Origin: Climacteris rufus
Lineage: Eukaryota > Chordata > Aves > Passeriformes > Climacteridae
Direction of reading: 5' to 3'
Assembly (NCBI GenBank): GCA_013398175.1
Contig: VZRZ01001925.1
Span: 1,826,760 to 1,890,759, forward strand
DNA: 64,000 nt
Part shown: positions 11,426 to 24,647 of the stretch, in pieces
How the letters are laid out: each line of letters opens with the position of its first letter
Numbering within the stretch: position 1 is the first letter of the stretch
The notes under the pieces: generated by a model
The model's database searches: none
Seen by the model: only the letters and a program-made list of their open reading frames with translations
Told to the model about the DNA's origin: nothing
Position numbers and translations under genes: made by a program

Positions 11426-13869
11426 TGTCTTAAATGAGTGCTGATGTACAGCAGCCGTGGTGGCACTTGGGGTGTGAACAAAGCAGAAATTAAAGGCCAG
11501 ATCCTGCTCTCTGAGGGTTTGGGGGAGGAATGGCTTTGCCTGCAACAAGCAGGTTTGGAAAGTTTGAGAGGAGGTCTGGCTTGTAGAATGCTTTGAGATG
11601 AGATTTGTTCATGTGAGGATAAAAGTTTTTTGGTAGACGTGGCAGAATTCACCTTTCTTGATTGCTCACTGTGGCAGCCAATACAGTTGTATTGACTTAC
11701 ATGTGGGTTCTTTTTTTTTATTTCTATTTTTTTTTAAAACAAAATAATTGAAGCCTGTGGATGGCTGCTTTTTATTTTCAAGGAAAATCCAAACAAATAC
11801 AGATTAATATGATCTGTGAAATCTGGAAGAGAAGCAAAGGTGCTGTTACTGCTTGACATAGTCTGTAACAATAAAGTCTTGGAAACATTGCAAAGAGTTA
11901 GAAATGGATCAAAAAAATCCTTCCTGATGCATTTGCTCATAAAAATACCTCTTTGTCTTGTAAATTAATTCTGTCTAGGAATGTTTTTTCCCTCTATTTT
12001 TTATAAATATATATAAAGTGATATTTGTCCTTTCTGATTTTTCCTGTTCTGCCTTTTTTTTTTCCAAACTGAGCTTTTATTCTAAAATATAGGATCAAAA
12101 TCTTGTGTTTAGACCCTCGCACTACCTGGAAAAAGAGCTTTTATGTAAACTTTTAATGTGTAGTTCCTGGTGTAGGTAAAAAGAATGTTAACTGGTCCAG
12201 GCCTTGTTAGACATGGAGATTATGATGACCAGCTAATGTGTTTTTTAAATACTAGCAGTCTGCCTGTTCTTGGTGCTAAGTGCTATTTTAATAATACTAA
12301 TTAATTTGTACTTGCTAAATTAAGTGAATCTAGGTTTCAAGCAGGGAGGTTAGACTCAGGTTAAGTATTTATTCTGCTCTTTTCCATGTAGCAGTGCAAA
12401 TCTTCTGCCTGTCACACTGAAGCTGAACATCTTGCCATTTATTAATGGATATATGCAACTAAAATCCATACTTTGAGCCTGAAAATGTACACTTGCTGGA
12501 TAAGTCTGGTATCTCTTCTGTAAATGATAGTGACTGGCTATTTCTTGCAGCACCAGCAGCTTTATATGCTACAGTGTCTCTGTGGTAAATAGGTGCATTT
12601 GCAGATGCTGATATTATTCATAAGGTCTCAAAGAACTTATAATTTCAAGCAAATCAGAACTGGGTATAGTTTACTGTTTGTGTGAAATGAGCAGCTGTTT
12701 TCAATACATCCATTGCTGTTGCAGTGTGCAGTTTAATACTTAAAATAACTATTCCCAAGCTGCAAGGAAATAAGAAATTTGTTTAATTTTCAGTTCTTTT
12801 CAGCCCTTTTTTCTTGCCTTTTCTTTCATTTTTTCTTTTCAAAAAGTCTGTACAAATTCTTACATAAGTTAAACTTTTCCAGCCTAGATGAAAATCAGAT
12901 GGATTTTGGAGAAGTTTGGCTTCTTAATTCAGTTCATATCAAGCTACCCAAACTTGAGACTGGCATTTGGGATGAAGCAGACCTGCCATGCAGCAGCAGC
13001 ATCTGTCCATAGAACCACTAGCTGTTCTCTGTGAAAAACTGCTCTGCTCTTGCACAGCTCTGGTGCAATGTGCATGCACTTTTAGGGAAACAGGTACAAG
13101 TCCTTCTCAGGAGGTTATGAAACCCAGCAGTGCCGCTTGATCCAAACACTGCTGACACAAGGCTTACATTTCAGTGTTGCTGTGATGTTATCTTGTTCAC
13201 ATTGAGGGTATGAACAATCACTCTGCATACTTGATTTCTCTATCCTGTTTGTATTGGAGTTCAAAATGGTGTGACTGTCTTCATTGCCCAAGGATGCAGG
13301 TTAAACTCAGCTAAATTAAAAGCTTTCCATGTAATGACAGCAAAATGCACAGAACTTCAGGCTTGCAGCAGGCAGCTGCAGGTCCAAATACTCCTGGCCA
13401 GTACCATGGACCATTGGTGTCTATCTGTGACTGCTGGTTGTGCACAGGGGTTGTACAGATTGTGTGTTCTTCATCATTCAGAACTGTTCCTGGGGATTGG
13501 AGCACAGTGTGTCTGGGTTTAAATAGCTGCAGTTCATTGCCCTCTTCTCTCCTGCCAATACAAAGCACCAATAAAAATATTCACAATTCTGGAGTGGGGG
13601 GATGAAAACCAGACTCTTTACAGGGAAAGAAATGCTGGAAGTTGCAGCAGCAGGGGTAAGCAGGACTTACTGTCCATTTTTGTTCTCATATTTGATGGAG
13701 AGGAATCCAGACACGCTTTAAGATTCTGTTTTCCATAGACTTTTTCCTTGCTGTATTTGCTGTGTGATGTGACCACTAGAGAGCAGGCTTAACCTAGTAA
13801 CAAGAGCTAATTAGTTCTTGGCCTCTTCATTTGCAGCTCTCCCCCAACCCCCTTCCACCTTTCTATCTA

Positions 13870-13992
13870 GGCAGAGGCGACTTCCATAGTTCTTAGCTTT
13901 GTGCAATCTTAGGGCTAATTAAAACACCACAGACGGCCTGAACCCCACATTAAAATTTGATGAGGAATTGATCAGCCAAGCAAACAGGAAAT
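13870..13992. promoter_or_regulatory. Candidate conserved non-coding element
   Basis: A short block with GGGCTAATTAAAAC (TAATTA homeodomain core near 13915-13920), ACCACAGACGG (RUNX-like ACCACA) and TTGATCAG motifs close together, and no simple repeats. The motif grouping is seen; a regulatory role is inferred. Confidence 0.22.
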
Positions 13993-16900
13993 TTAGCTGT
14001 GTGAGTGAAGGTAATGTTTGCTCAAATGTGTAATGAGGTCCATGGGGAATATTTATGGGGACCTTAGTGACGGTTTCAGCAGTTCCTTCTCCTTGAAGTC
14101 CTTTGACCTACCTGCCCTCTCCTTCACTGGAGTGTGGGCACAAGGAAACCCCAAGCTGCATCAGTCAGAGGTGAGCCTGTTTTGGAAGGTGGCCTATGTT
14201 CAGCTAAAGTGATGCCATGTAAAGCTTTGCAAGAGGAGCTGTGAAACTGCAGACTGGTTCTTGCAGTTTTACCTTTGTGCTTAAAAAAACCCAAAGCCAA
14301 ACCCAGCCAAATAACCCTTCCTGTAATCCAAGAAACTGTGTTGAAATTGCTGGTGGAACTCCTTGCATATCTTGGCAAACTGAGTTGCTCAAAAAGGATG
14401 GGGCACTGTGTTCCAGCAGGTTACCTTATCTCTGTAGACTTTAGGATCAGCTATAAAAGCTGTCAGCACTCAGGTGTTAGGAGGAAAGGAAGGATGCTGT
14501 CAGAGAGGGCCCTCCTCAGCAGATTTTATCTATTTCTAATAATCAATACCAAGTACAAATGCTTTCCATGTGCAGCAAACAGATGAACTTACCTGCTTAT
14601 TTATCACCACTCATCTGAAATAAATCAGCACATGCAGGTCTGAAGTCTTAGAATGGGCTTAATAGGTATCACCTTCAGGCCTGTGTCTGCAAGGCACTTC
14701 TACTGAGAACTCCCTTCAGCCTCTGGCAGCAGCTCAGCCTGACCCTGGGATCTCTTCCCATAGCAGAGCCAGACGTGGGTGTCAAGCACAGCACTTAGCT
14801 GCTCCCAGCTCCACAGCATCCTGTGGTTTCCTTCCTGTGCCCCTCACAGCTCCTTCCAGTTTTGACAGCCTGTAAAGGGGAGGCTGATAACTGGAGGGAC
14901 TTGACTTTGAGGAAGAGGAAGCTGGAGGATGGCTGGTCCAAGTCCTGTGATACAAAGCAGGCAAGGAGAGAGAACCATCTTGGTGTTACTGGGATAGGGG
15001 CAGGACTCAAAGTGTGAGTCCTGCAGTCCCTGCCAGTGTGAACACCACTGATTTGCTCTCCTGTGAGAGTGCAAGACCAAAACAGTGATGATGTGAATTG
15101 TTGTGACTGAATAGAGCAGAAGTTGACAGAGCAATGGTGTTTCCGACTGGCAATAAAATCCAGGGAAGTTTACTCAGTTATGTCTAGAACAGCACTGATG
15201 CTGGGCAATTTTATGTCCTTCAAATGTTGTAGCAACAGTAGCAATGAGATTTGTGTAAAAAAGTAATTATTCTTACTTTCTAGAGGGAAATATTGAAGTG
15301 AGAAATTTGGAAATGCTAGGGTATATTCTGAAGTGATCACAAAAACCTCCAGTGGCATAATGTCTAAGCTGTTTTTTTTTTAATAGGCCAAGGAAAGTAT
15401 ATTCCTAGTCTTGTGTTCAGTGCATTGGAATAAATGTTGATCTTTTTACATCTAGGTTACAGTTTACCATAGTGTGTCAGACCATTTTTGAGGAGGAGGA
15501 GCAGCGTAAAAGCAGAGTCAGCACACTCCTGTCTGAGCTGGCTGTCTTGTTGCCAGGGGCTGGTGTCTGCATGCTGCTGCACAAAGCCATGGGGATACCT
15601 AACCTGGTATGTCTTAAATATGGTCCTCCATTAGACCACTTTAACATTCATTTATGAGTCTAAGACTCACCAGAAGAGCAGCTGTATTTAATTCCTGTCT
15701 GCATTGGATCAGAGAATATTTAAATGAAGGGCCTGGCAGGACATGAAACCAGACTGGGACCCACCTCCTGTGGAGACTTGGGACACTTGGCCTGCTTTGG
15801 TTGCACAGGAAAAGTGTTGTGTAAAAAGCTAAAATAAGAACTTGACGCAGAATCTAATTACCCATTTTTCAGTCAGAAGTCACTTGTTTACATCCAGCTT
15901 TACATCTATTACTGAGCGTGCTGCCTTCAACCTCACTGACATTTCATTCAACTTTGAGATGTGGATTTGAACTAAATATTAACATTTCAGGGACTGTCAG
16001 TAAAGCTTATTTTGCATTACTTCCATCTTTCTAATTAACAATACTATTCAGAGACTGTGGGAGGGGACACAGGATTGTATGAACATACATTCAATATGCA
16101 AGCAATGAATGTATTAATTCTCAAAAGCAGGATTTTTCACAGTTTAAAAAGGTCTTCTGGGATTCTTCTCTCAGGTATGAACTCATTTTGCCCTTGTTTA
16201 CTGGGAGCAGAGCTGGAAAGTGCCAACAGTTCTGCCCTGGCTGGAGACTCAGAGCCCAAACCTGGGAGGCAGAAGATGTAATTGCGGGAATATCTGGGTG
16301 CAGGCTGAATGGCCATGTGGGAGGTGTGGCTGTATGCGGAATAATATTCTTTAGAAGTGTCTTGCCCTGCGTAAGTCATTCTTTGTTTTAATAATTGTCT
16401 TGTCACTACAGACACCAGCCTACAAAGAAACAGAACTTTTCACTACTCCAGTCTTTGTTGTCTGTTAACTTTGTTGACCATGAGTTTCATTACTACCTTG
16501 AACTTTTAAGGATTCTGAACAGGGCTGTGTTGAGACTGGTTCTTGCTCTGTACCCTGGTAGCTCTCCATTAACAGCTACAGTTTGAGGTCAGTCACTAAA
16601 TCACTTATTTAATCCATTTGGTGACTAGAATATGGGGCTTTAAGAAAGAATTTAGGTACATCTGAGTCAGAAGTCTTGAAGAAGTCCAAGTCCACTTTAT
16701 TATTGCAGCTGCTTCTATTAATCTGTTTTGTAATCTGGCCAAAAAAAGATAAGTGTGGTTTGTTTAAACCAATTTTCCATAAAACATCACTATTGTAGTT
16801 CTAGTCTGCAATTCTTTATTGATAGTTCATGAATAAATCTTATATTATTTTGTCAGTTATTAAGGCTAGACTAGCTGGTTCACAGTGCTCTGGAGTCGTC

Positions 16901-18674
16901 CCTAACTCTTTTCAAATGGAAATTATGTTGGAAATGCTGCAACTTTTGGCATTTACGAGGTTGTTTGCCATGATGTATTAAAAAGTTAACAGTGCACTAG
17001 ATCCTTTAAAACTCTTTGGTCTCTGTTATCTTGACCTGTTGATTTAATTTCATTTTTTATTTTTTTTTACCTTTGGCAGACAGTCAAAGATAATGCAGAT
17101 GACTTAGTTGCTTGATCATGAGTTATCTGATCAAACCAAGCAGAACCACAATTCTCTGTTAAACCCTCTGATCTAGCTGTTGCATTTAGAGGATGTTTAC
17201 ATACATCAATGTCTTTTGTTTCAACAAGTATCTGTGAAACATTCCTGTTTTTTCAGTCTCTGCATGTATAGTTTTGATGATTGTATTTAGCAATGAATGA
17301 ATTCCTGCATATAGGGGGTTTCGTGCTGTTCCTTATTAATACATTGCTTAGTTACTGTCTGTTGATACTCTGTTTATTCCATTAGCCTCCTGTTCTCGGT
17401 TTTTAAGACTTCTTTAAATATATTTTTTTATCTTTTGAAAAGGGTTTTTTTTGGACCAGCATATAATTTTAAATTATTGTTTATGTAATTACAGCTTTTT
17501 TCAGCGTTCATTGAAAGTCCCTGAACAATTTACGATTTTTAAGGACACTTTCATTATTGAACTTGATGCTCCTGGACAGTTATAAGTCTAAGTCTTTGGT
17601 GAAAAAATTACAAAATACAGTTGCTATATTAATGACTGTTTGAATTCTCCTGGCTTTAATCTTTCAGCCCAATGAGTTGCAGCATTGGTAATTTCCTCTG
17701 CTTGTAAAGCTCCTGGCTTTAAGACACTTCAAATATACTTGTACAGGCAGAAGTCTCTGCCTCTAACAAAGAACCTGTGTCAAAGGCAAGGTTTAACGTG
17801 AAAGCAACGTGATCAAGCACTAAGTTGTCTTCACCAACAATTAAATGTAACAGCACCTCATGGCAGCCCAGGCAGGATCAGCTCCTGCCACCGCTGCTCT
17901 GTGCGATCGCTGTCCGACTTCATCAACTTTCCATGCACAAAGTTGCAATTAAATGGAATGAGCCTTGTATTTAAATCAAATCAGGCACGTGGCAGTGGAG
18001 ATTCCATGGGACAAGCAGGCTCCCCTGAGGGCAGGCAGGAAGGACCACTGCCATGGGGTGAGAGCTGCTGGGGACAACTGTGCCAAATGCCACCCAAGGG
18101 TGGGTTTGAGTTGAACTGAGCAGGGCTGACTGACACCTGCCTTACACTGCCTTGAACAAAGTGTTTCTGCCTCAGAGCCCAGCGTTTCTATCAGAGTAAG
18201 GGTAAAAGACCATGTTAATTCTGTGAACATCTTGGAAAGTAAGACAATGACAACCCCGAAGTGACCATCCCCAGAGCACATATTTAAGGCACATATGATT
18301 GCAAAGGTGAAGAGATTTTTGTTCCCTTTAATAGTAGAGTTAACTTGCTTTCTGATTTGTTGTTTGCCTTTTTTTTTTCTGTTTTCTTGTCTTTCTTTTT
18401 TTTGTTGTTTTTCTTTAAGCCACATTCTCTCATTGCTTTTCCCCTCCCACTGTTCAAGTCTGAATCCCCTGTGGGTGTTGCTCTGTTCCAACCACTCTGA
18501 GGCACAGCAGAAATGTACCCACTTGAGATGTGCCTTTGTTTTCTCCTCTAATTGCTCCAGGAGCACTAACGAGCGTGCCATCAGACCTCCCTGTGATAGT
18601 GGCAAATGTTATATTCATTTTATAGTCAGGGAATATATCTGAGCAGGCTTGCGTTGATTTCATCAGAGGAACGC

Positions 18675-18684
18675 GGGGGGGGGG
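18675..18684 (+). repeat. G10 homopolymer
   Basis: Ten consecutive G on the plus strand. Homopolymers of this kind are prone to sequencing and assembly length errors. Confidence 0.9.
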
Positions 18685-18771
18685 TAGTGTGTGTGAAAAT
18701 TTTCAGTTTTGCTGTTTTTTAAAACTCGGCCTTTCATACAGACTTGTCCTTTGCTTATTTTTATAGCAAAC

Positions 18772-18789
18772 CCATTTTCAAGAAAATGG
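18772..18789. repeat. 8-bp perfect inverted repeat
   Basis: CCATTTTC (18772-18779) and GAAAATGG (18782-18789) pair around AA. It is too short to suggest a function by itself. Confidence 0.85.
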
Positions 18790-19544
18790 ATGATGTACAG
18801 CTTCCAGCAAGACCAGATATAGACATATTTGAAAACAGGGATGCTGTCAAGCTTCAAGTGAGCATGAAGTCAAATTGTGAGGAGCCAAAGAGTAGCACAA
18901 GGGTGCAGGGAGGTGAGCAAAAAGCCTCTAGTGTATTTTGAAGATATCAGGGAAAGATGAATAACAATTACTGGGAGCAGGTGTGTTGAGCTGGCTGCTC
19001 TGAGTTGAAGCAGCTCATGCTGAAGCCTCTGCAGGATAAATTCCCTGTTCTGAAGATGATTCTATTGACAGGTGCTCTGCTCCAACACTCAGACTAAGGG
19101 CAAAGAGAATGCTTTTCATACCTTTACATGCTTTTATGATTTTTGGTTTGGCAGTGTTTCTACTGATGACCATTTCTGGTAAATTGGAATACAGGCTCTT
19201 TTTGTGTCCTAATTTGGTAGCAGAATTTTTATATGGACAGGGTATAGATACTTACAGATTTTTGGGGCAGGTTGCACCACCAAATATTTCAATACTGAAA
19301 CTTATAATGGACTGCTTTCTTAATAATTTTTTAAAACCTCCAAAATACTAAATGTACGAGTGTATCAATACCTTTAGTAAGTAATGTGCTCTTCAGCTGC
19401 TTCCCAGACTGTGTGTGAACACCATCTCTACAGCTCTGGGACCCCTCAAGCCACAAGAGCTGCTTCCCCAGGCTGGGTGTAGATTCTTGGAGAAAGTGAT
19501 TGTGTAACCACAGCTGAGGTCTTGCAGGAGTTTGCTGTATCAAA

Positions 19545-19563
19545 GTCTGTCTGTCTGTCTGTG
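19545..19563. repeat. (GTCT)n microsatellite, about 4.7 units
   Basis: A clean tetranucleotide repeat with no mismatches. It is short, with no gene context. Confidence 0.9.
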
Positions 19564-22483
19564 TGAACTGGAGCTGAGCATGTGTAAAGTGCACCTTGCA
19601 CGCCTATCCTCAGTAATGACTAACTGTGAGAAGAGGCCTTCAAACTCCTTGATATCCTAGTCTTTTGAAGACTTGCAAATGGAGAGAAATTGTGCTAACA
19701 GTTCATGTACTTGGTGAGTCAAACTAATCATGCAGCAGGTAAATTATTACCATGTTTGACAGTGATTTTGTCAGTAACAAGAGTAGGAAGGTGTGGGTTT
19801 CCTTGTTTTTCCCCAACCTCTGCCTGCAGACTGTCCTGTCACCCACCCTGTATGCCTCACTCCTGTGACTGATATGCAGAGTTCAAGCCCTGCGCTACAA
19901 GTCCCTCAGTATTTCTGAGGGTGTCTGTCTGTGTTGTTCCTTACCAAAAACCTTCAATATTTTTTGGAAGGACTCCTCTTGACTGAAGGCCACAAGAGCC
20001 CAATCTTCAAGATGATCCCTTATGGAAGTCCTTCAGTGTCCCAGGAAAGACTTCTTACAAATGTCCTGTCATCACTTCAGATTCACTTTTGACAAGAAGC
20101 CACAAGGGTCTCATTCATAAAAGCCTTGCACATCACATTATGTGCCCACAGTTACTGTAGACATTTCTGGGCTGCAATAAACTTGTGTGACAGAAACCAT
20201 TCTTTCTTTTTACAGATGACAACCTCAAATTGCTGGGTCCTATTCTCCATTGCTTTGCACCTTAGCTGGTCTTACCCAGTTATGCAAACTCCTACTGGGT
20301 TTGAACACTCGCATTTCATCCTCCTGCCCAGGAGAGTTGATGTGGCAGCAGTGAAAGGCAGTGGAGAATTAGTGATAGAGCCTCCCTCTTCTCCCAAAGT
20401 GAACATTTCAAAGTTGGTCGTTCCAGACAAACGAAGGTGTGGGATTTGAAGATGGCTTGGATAAAATGCTTTATGTTGTGTGTGACCTCTAAAAATGGAG
20501 GGACAAACTTGGTGCAGACTCGCAAGTTTCAGAGCAGTAATTAGCAGGGGAAGGGTCAACCTGTTTGTCAAAAGTACAAAATTAGATTAGAGAAGGCATT
20601 TTGGCCATGGGGCCTTCCTTAGGCTAAAGAAGAACAGGATGTTGTTTAGTTTTGCTGTGTCCTAGTTTCACCATGCCCTGAGGAAGACCCCCAAGGCTGA
20701 AACCTTATTTCTAATTGTTTTATAAATGGCTTTTTCTTCCCTTTTTGGCATTCAAGATGACACCAGTTTTGAACAGGAGAGTTTCTGTTGGACAGATGCT
20801 TCCTGAACAAAGGAAGAATTTTATTCAGTATTTAAATAGTCACTAATTTGTCGAGATTTTCCTAGTTTTCTTCCATATTCTTTTTTTCCTTGCTAGGCTA
20901 GTTGTATGGCTTATCTCACATTTTAAGTGGTCTGTATGAATATCTTGCTCAGAAAGACTAAAAATTCCAAATACGTAGGAAGAAAGACTAAATGACTTTC
21001 AGGGTGTGTTTTGTTTCCTTTGTGCCCACTGGATAAATTAGTTACTTGGAAAACTGAATTTTATACCAGCATCTCTATGACTTTTAATGCTTTTTTAAGA
21101 TGCCTACACAGTAGGCACAGGGTCTGACTATAGTGGTAGGTAAGGTGGGATTTGCTTTTTCTAGCTATTAATATTAAACCATGACTGATACCTGTTCCTG
21201 TGTAGGAAATTCCTTAGGGTATTTTATGGCAGATTCTTAGTCCCTTGAGAAGCTGAAACATTCAGTATTTCTAATTCTGTGCTGCATCTTCTGAAATACA
21301 ACCACTGTCTTCAGAATCTGGTGATAGGCGAAAGATGCAGAAATTTTGAGTATGTGGGGGACAATGTGTAGTTTCAACATCTAAATAAAACTCGCCATTA
21401 AAACATGGTAAATTAATTTCCAACAAACTGTGAGATAGGAGCTTATCTTAGATTGTTTTAAGTATTATATGTCTTTGGAAGGTCTAGAACATCTGAATGT
21501 GAATTTTGTGTTTTCCATATACTTTGGTCTCCTTTCTTCCCTGAAAGATCTGTTTCCAAATACTTAAGATACCAGAAAATAAAATGATTTTGCTAGGATG
21601 TTATCTGATTAATGGTTATTAAAATGTCTCATTTTGTCTCACTTTGCCTTTACAAACTGTTTTGTGTTTGATAGTTTTATAATTTTTTTTTTAAAATGCA
21701 TTTTCTAAATCACGTGTGTTGCTGCTTTGCTTACAACTAATCTTAGGTCAGGTTTTTGTGTCATTGGTCACTGTGTGAGCCTATTTATACAGCAACACTT
21801 AGAAAAGTGAAACTTTTGGGAAAAGGCTTCATCACTGCCTTTTCCTTCTTTGACTGTAAGTGGCCATACTAAAAGGGAACTCCCTTTCTCAGACTGGAAT
21901 TGTTAGAATTGGATGTCTTGTGACCATGCTATCATACTGACTACATAAATGTGCTTGGATTTTACACTTCTGTTGAAATATATTTAAACTGTTACTGACT
22001 TTATTTGAGTACTTCTGCTACCAGCTGACAATCATTTTAGAGACTAAGGTAAGCATCTTTCCAGAAGCACAGTTCACCAGTTTTTGTGTAGGCAAAACTT
22101 CAGTGGGGCTTTTCCCTGATGAAAGGCGGTGTGGACAGACTCGTATCGTTTATTGAGCAGCATGCAAAAACTACTGCCACAATTACAAGCTGAAATAGAA
22201 AAGAAGACGAAGTAAAAGCCAGAACCAACATGAACTGATGCTACATCATATAAAAATGTGTTGTGCATTGCCCAGCCTGTCAGGCCCTTTGGGAAGAATG
22301 ACTTCCACAGGGTCAGGACAGCTGTGGGTGAAAATGGCCTGCCAGCCCTTGGTATACTTGTAACAGATTAGGGATTTGGGCATAGATCTGTAAATAGAAG
22401 GTATATGAAAACACTGAGTATAAAATATTACCAAAGAGGACATGAATCTTGGTATTTAATGAATCTAGTAAACAGCTTTACAA

Positions 22484-22485
<2 letters not shown>

Positions 22486-22521
<36 letters not shown>
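22486..22521. repeat. Poly(T) tract of 36 bases
   Basis: An uninterrupted run of 36 T, the longest homopolymer in the window. It could be the A tail of a minus-strand retrocopy lying to its right, but no AATAAA-type signal or recognisable gene body is seen there. It is more simply an expanded homopolymer. Its true length in the genome is uncertain, and an undetermined base follows 43 bases later. Confidence 0.9.
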
Positions 22522-22522
<1 letters not shown>

Positions 22523-22563
22523 GCATTATAAGCAACCATTTTTTCCAAGGTTAGAAATTACCT

Positions 22564-22564
22564 N
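22564..22564. other. Undetermined base (N)
   Basis: This is the only ambiguous base I noticed in the window. It lies just past the 36-base T run, consistent with degraded read quality or polishing failure there. Confidence 0.95.
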
Positions 22565-24134
22565 TGACGTAAGCGTAGTTCTTTAAAAAGTGGGAAGAAA
22601 CTTCAAATGTTGCCTCAAGCTATTGTGGCAGATCTGGACTGATGCAGCCAAGTTAGCATGAGGATTTGGAGGTCAGGGATTGGAGTTTTTTTGTGGGTTT
22701 TGTATTTTATTTAGAAACATACCCAAAGGCCTCAGTGACTTGAAGGCTCAGAGGGTTCATTAGACAGTATTATCTGATTCCAGTCTAAATGGGACCATAT
22801 AAAAGCATCCAATTCCCACATTTTGAAGAGATACAGAGGTTTGAGTCTTAGATGTCAGGATCACCCAGCCCTTCCCCACATTGCCTGGAGGGACTGGGAT
22901 CTGATTTTGTCTCAGTATAGAAAATGTCAACTACTGTTATGTAATTTATTGTTTCTCTTCTGGCTCTTACTAGTTAGGGATGACTTTGCTGAGAGGTTTT
23001 ATTCAAAATAATAGCAAAAGACTGATATCAGAAATAATAATAGATTTAAATCAAGAGGGAAACCTAATCTGAACACCCAGAAAAAGCTGCTGGCACCGCA
23101 CCTTACTAGGTGTGAAAAGTCAAGTCTCTGCCTCAGACCATTCTCTTTTTTTATTTTCTGTTTGCTCAACACATGACCTAATAAAGCCATAGCCCACGAG
23201 TAGGGTCTGTGTGCTACAGGTGTGCAGTGGAAAATAACTTGCAAACCTTTGAGATAAGATTCAGGATGAAGGAAAAGAAAATAATTATAGTTATGTTGAG
23301 TGTATTGTTCATAGTGGGGAGAGGGAACTGCAGTTCATGTTGGGAAGAATAGTTTAACCAAGGACTGCAGACTTTTGGGGGAAAAAATAGGGATTTGGGC
23401 ACCTGAGCTACTGTTTTTGGGAAGTGCAGTAGCAGTGCAAGAAATGTAATTCAATACTGAACTGACTCTAGCAAATCACTCTGCTTCCCCAGAACATACT
23501 GAAATGTTTAAACTTGCTTCAAGCTGAAGGGGAAACAAAATGTTTCCTTCTCCCTGTCCTCCATGCACATGGAAGTCTTCAATTTGGTTGAAATTGCTTG
23601 GGTGAAGGTAGAAAAATTGCTTTTTCATGAAAGTTTCCTAAGCAGTCAAATTGTTATAGCCAAAATACCTAAACTCTGGCAAAGGAAATAGAGGCTAGAC
23701 CTGTGTATCTGTTTTGATAGTCTCAGTAAGAAGAGTGAGGTTCTTCCTAAAGGCTGAAGGGAAGATGCTTGGGCCTCTGGCCAAAACTAATATAAAGTTC
23801 ATATTATTCCAGATTTGTGAAAAATGAAAAATTTTATGCTTTGCTTCAATTTATTTTTTTTGCAATTCATCACTGAAGCAAAATGTGCTATTTATTGCCT
23901 AAGAGGTTTTTCCTACATACAGGGCATAATATCTTTACCAAAAACTTTAGCATCTGTGAGTTAAAAATGTATATGAGGATTTACTTTTTGTTCCCTTGGT
24001 GAATACTGCTGCTGTTCTTATCTGAAAAACTGCTTTTTGCATTGACAGAAATGGTGAAAAATGACCCAATTTCCAATTATTTACACAAACTAGCTTTAGT
24101 TCCACACTTGACTTACAAACATAGATCACAGTAC
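22565..24134. other. Non-coding stretch, nothing recognised
   Basis: Unique A+T-rich sequence. Short open frames (up to 81 codons at 22999-23244, minus) resemble no known protein. No simple repeat or transposon was seen. Confidence 0.5.
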
Positions 24135-24245
24135 CACAGTATTTAAGCTCAGGCTTAACTTTACACTTGTGAATAGCTTTATTGACTTAAGTGGAGCTAC
24201 TTGTGTAGAAAGCTGGGTATGTCATTAGGTGTTCAGCAGTTTGGG
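24135..24245. repeat. Ancient degenerate palindromic (foldback/MITE-like) repeat
   Basis: The centre TTATTGACTTAAGTGGAGCTACTT (about 24177-24202) and its flanks resemble a palindromic repeat that I recall as widespread in reptile and bird genomes, built around CCATTGACTTCAATGG with arms of the type TTAAGCATGTG. The left arm here includes AGGCTTAACTTTACACTTGTG, and the right arm includes the decayed AAAGCTGGG...AGGTGTTCAGCAG. The two arms are degenerate reverse complements. I do not assign a family name. Identification is from memory of the consensus, not a search. Confidence 0.6.
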
Positions 24246-24601
24246 TTACAGGAAGGTAGAGTGGCCTTGTCTGGAAAGCCCTGGACTGGTTGTGCACTCC
24301 CAGCTTGGATCTGCAACAGGCTTCCTTTATAATCTAAAATGAATTTCTCTGTGTGACATGGTTCCCATTTCCACCTTGGTCCCCAGTTTCTCCTTGCTCG
24401 TTTCTGGTCTTTAAGTTATTCTGACCATAAATTCTTTCACCTGGAAGTTTTATTGGTGAAAAACACCAAGAAACATCAGGTATTGAGTGTGTGTAGATGC
24501 ATCAGTAGGAAAGGTGGTTTGTCTCTGGGTATCCCTGTTCTATTCCATTTATTTTCCATGTGGAGTATCTGTGTGTCTGCTTGGTGAGGCTTGTTCCCTC
24601 T

Positions 24602-24647
24602 TTCAGGTATAAATATGCAGTGTATATTCAGGTATAAAGATGCAGTG
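24602..24647. repeat. 21-bp direct duplication, period 25
   Basis: Two copies starting at 24602 and 24627 (TTCAGGTATAAATATGCAGTG and the same with one A-to-G change) are separated by TATA. Each copy holds a TATAAA-like hexamer. The near identity suggests a fairly recent local duplication. Confidence 0.9.

Larger units (their letters stand above)
10103..22485. other. Long non-coding stretch, mostly unique sequence
   Basis: No gene or transposon is recognised over about 12 kb. It contains a (GT)n tract after a T run (10234-10256), enhancer-like blocks at 11.22-11.42 and 13.87-13.99 kb, a T/pyrimidine-rich tract at 18368-18416 (which creates the lysine-rich 209-codon minus-strand frame at 17976-18605), a G10 run at 18675-18684, an 8-bp hairpin at 18772-18789, and GTCT repeats at 19545-19563. 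The remaining open frames are short and resemble nothing known. Confidence 0.55.

Noticed and set aside
17903..17910. GCGATCGC 8-bp palindrome
   Set aside because: A single rare word with no surrounding structure, so treated as chance.
17976..18605. 209-codon minus-strand open frame, the longest in the window
   Set aside because: Its lysine-rich middle comes from the T-rich tract at 18368-18416. No domain, signal or splice context is recognisable, and frames open on both strands here.
19971..20115. Imperfect 110-bp-offset duplication (GCCACAAGRG context at about 19989 and 20099)
   Set aside because: Roughly two thirds identity over 35 bases, too weak to separate from chance.
22522..23000. 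Processed pseudogene to the right of the T36 run
   Set aside because: No polyadenylation signal or recognisable mRNA sequence on the minus strand. Kept only as a question in the findings.
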